From assembly GCF_036588685.1 (NCBI RefSeq), contig NC_086376.1, forward strand, positions 61,217,166 through 61,281,165: a DNA stretch of 64,000 nt. Reading direction: 5' to 3'. This document shows positions 63,101-64,000 of the stretch, piece by piece; the stretch's first letter is position 1; the number at the start of each line of letters is the position of its first letter. The stretch comes from Mytilus trossulus. Taxonomy: Eukaryota; Mollusca; Bivalvia; Mytilida; Mytilidae. The translations under genes and the position numbers were made by a program. The notes beneath the pieces are model-generated. The model did no database searches. It was not told the DNA's origin and saw nothing but the letters and a program-made list of their open reading frames with translations.

Positions 63101-63773
63101 ATTATTGCCTTTTAAAGTCAATTGTTAACAATTTTTACAAACAAGTAACTATCACAAAAACAGAGAATTTTGTCATGAATTATATTCATGTCTATATAGT
63201 AGAATGTCCTTTGTTTAATATGCACTGCAGCACATAGACCAAGGTGAGCTACACAAGAGCTTCATGTTGTGTTTTGTCATCTCTTCTTTTCATATGATCT
63301 GTAGATTCAATAGTAATTAACTGTTGTCATCTTTTGGTTTTACACCTTGATTCGCACCTTTAGTGAAGAAGAACTGATTAATATGACGTTTAACGGTTGT
63401 TTGTTTCTTCTTTTTATCAAACAAGACACATCAAGGTATGGGGATGAGTATTTTTTATATTTTCGTGTAATGGACATATTTCGAGTGAGTGAATGGACTA
63501 AAAGGAATCAAGTAGTGTATGTTTGAAAAGTGGAGAGGGGGGATTTTGAACCAGACTCCTACAAGGGTAGATTCCAAAACGGCAAAAACACAAAGATATG
63601 ACGAATAGCAACCTCTCTCTAAAGATTATGGACACCAAATAAATATAAAATTTTAATATAAGGTGGAGTAGTTAATAACATATTAACAGGCATACAATTT
63701 TTATATCACAATCAAAATATATATCAATTATTAAAAAAGGTATGTTATAACATTTGATAGAAATCATTTCCCA
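60141..63773. other. Distal intergenic region
   Basis: No gene is supported. A dispersed repeat fragment at about 62950-63045 (GAAGATGTGGTATGATTGCC, GAGACAACTATCCAC) belongs to a family also seen in part within the 4.15-kb TIR element near 31040-31100. The remaining sequence is AT-rich and featureless to inspection. Confidence 0.45.
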
Positions 63774-63829
63774 ATTCTGAATTCCGAATTCTGAATTCCG
63801 AATGGCGAATTCTGAATGCTGAATCCTGA
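63774..63829. repeat. Heptamer tandem repeat ATTCYGA, eight units
   Basis: Eight consecutive seven-base units: ATTCTGA, ATTCCGA, ATTCTGA, ATTCCGA, ATGGCGA, ATTCTGA, ATGCTGA, ATCCTGA. Decay increases towards the right end. Confidence 0.9.
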
Positions 63830-64000
63830 ATTATAGCTGAGCTTCTCGACTTTCGTACTATTTTCAGAAATTTAATATCTAAGGATACCAATATAATTGT
63901 CTGCTTTAAGGTGTGAATAAGTATGACATATTTTCATTTTTTTTCTTTTCCAAATTGTGATATTTTGAAACCTCATAACAAACAGGATATCATATAAACG

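Overview
This is an AT-rich eukaryotic window from a marine bivalve, most likely a mussel (Mytilus or a close relative). The evidence is a set of glycine-rich, shematrin-like shell-matrix genes, spliced genes with GT..AG introns, and a dense layer of repeats of the kind familiar from mussel genomes: Penelope-like reverse transcriptase debris, hammerhead-ribozyme repeats and long terminal-inverted-repeat (TIR) elements. The species name is an inference.

Layout. (1) 2179-8889, minus strand: a five-exon gene for a C1orf43/NICE-3 homologue of 292 residues. Its large third intron carries a 3.2-kb element with TA-flanked inverted ends (3571-6770). (2) 11718-14577, minus strand: a wrecked pogo/Tigger-type DDE transposon whose halves are separated by an OTU-like cysteine-protease pseudogene and a Penelope-like reverse transcriptase fragment. 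(3) 17.4-50.4 kb, minus strand: a tandem shell-matrix cluster. Three genes (A, B, D) share one architecture: a tiny non-coding first exon behind a TATA box, one large exon with signal peptide and Gly/Tyr repeats, and a short last exon encoding the same basic tail ending in KKGTY. A fourth copy (40984-41290) has lost the coding exon and keeps only the last exon and the promoter. Gene B's last intron is inflated by a 4.15-kb long-TIR element whose ends hold arrays of palindromic ATGTCG..CGACAT units. (4) 20601-23502: another long-TIR element, with a perfect 5-bp target duplication, between A and B. (5) 55353-57625, plus strand: a two-exon type II membrane protein of 307 residues with a probable TNF-like ectodomain. 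(6) 58.9-59.84 kb: a Penelope-like fragment with a hammerhead ribozyme whose whole core is intact. The rest is intergenic sequence and degraded repeats.

Functionally, the shell-matrix genes form one family, probably co-expressed in mantle epithelium because their promoter blocks are duplicated along with them. The C1orf43 homologue and the TNF-like gene are unrelated neighbours. The most interesting material is the mobile DNA: the intact ribozyme, two apparently undescribed long-TIR families with structured ends, and the use of duplicated, transposon-bearing blocks to expand a biomineralisation gene family.
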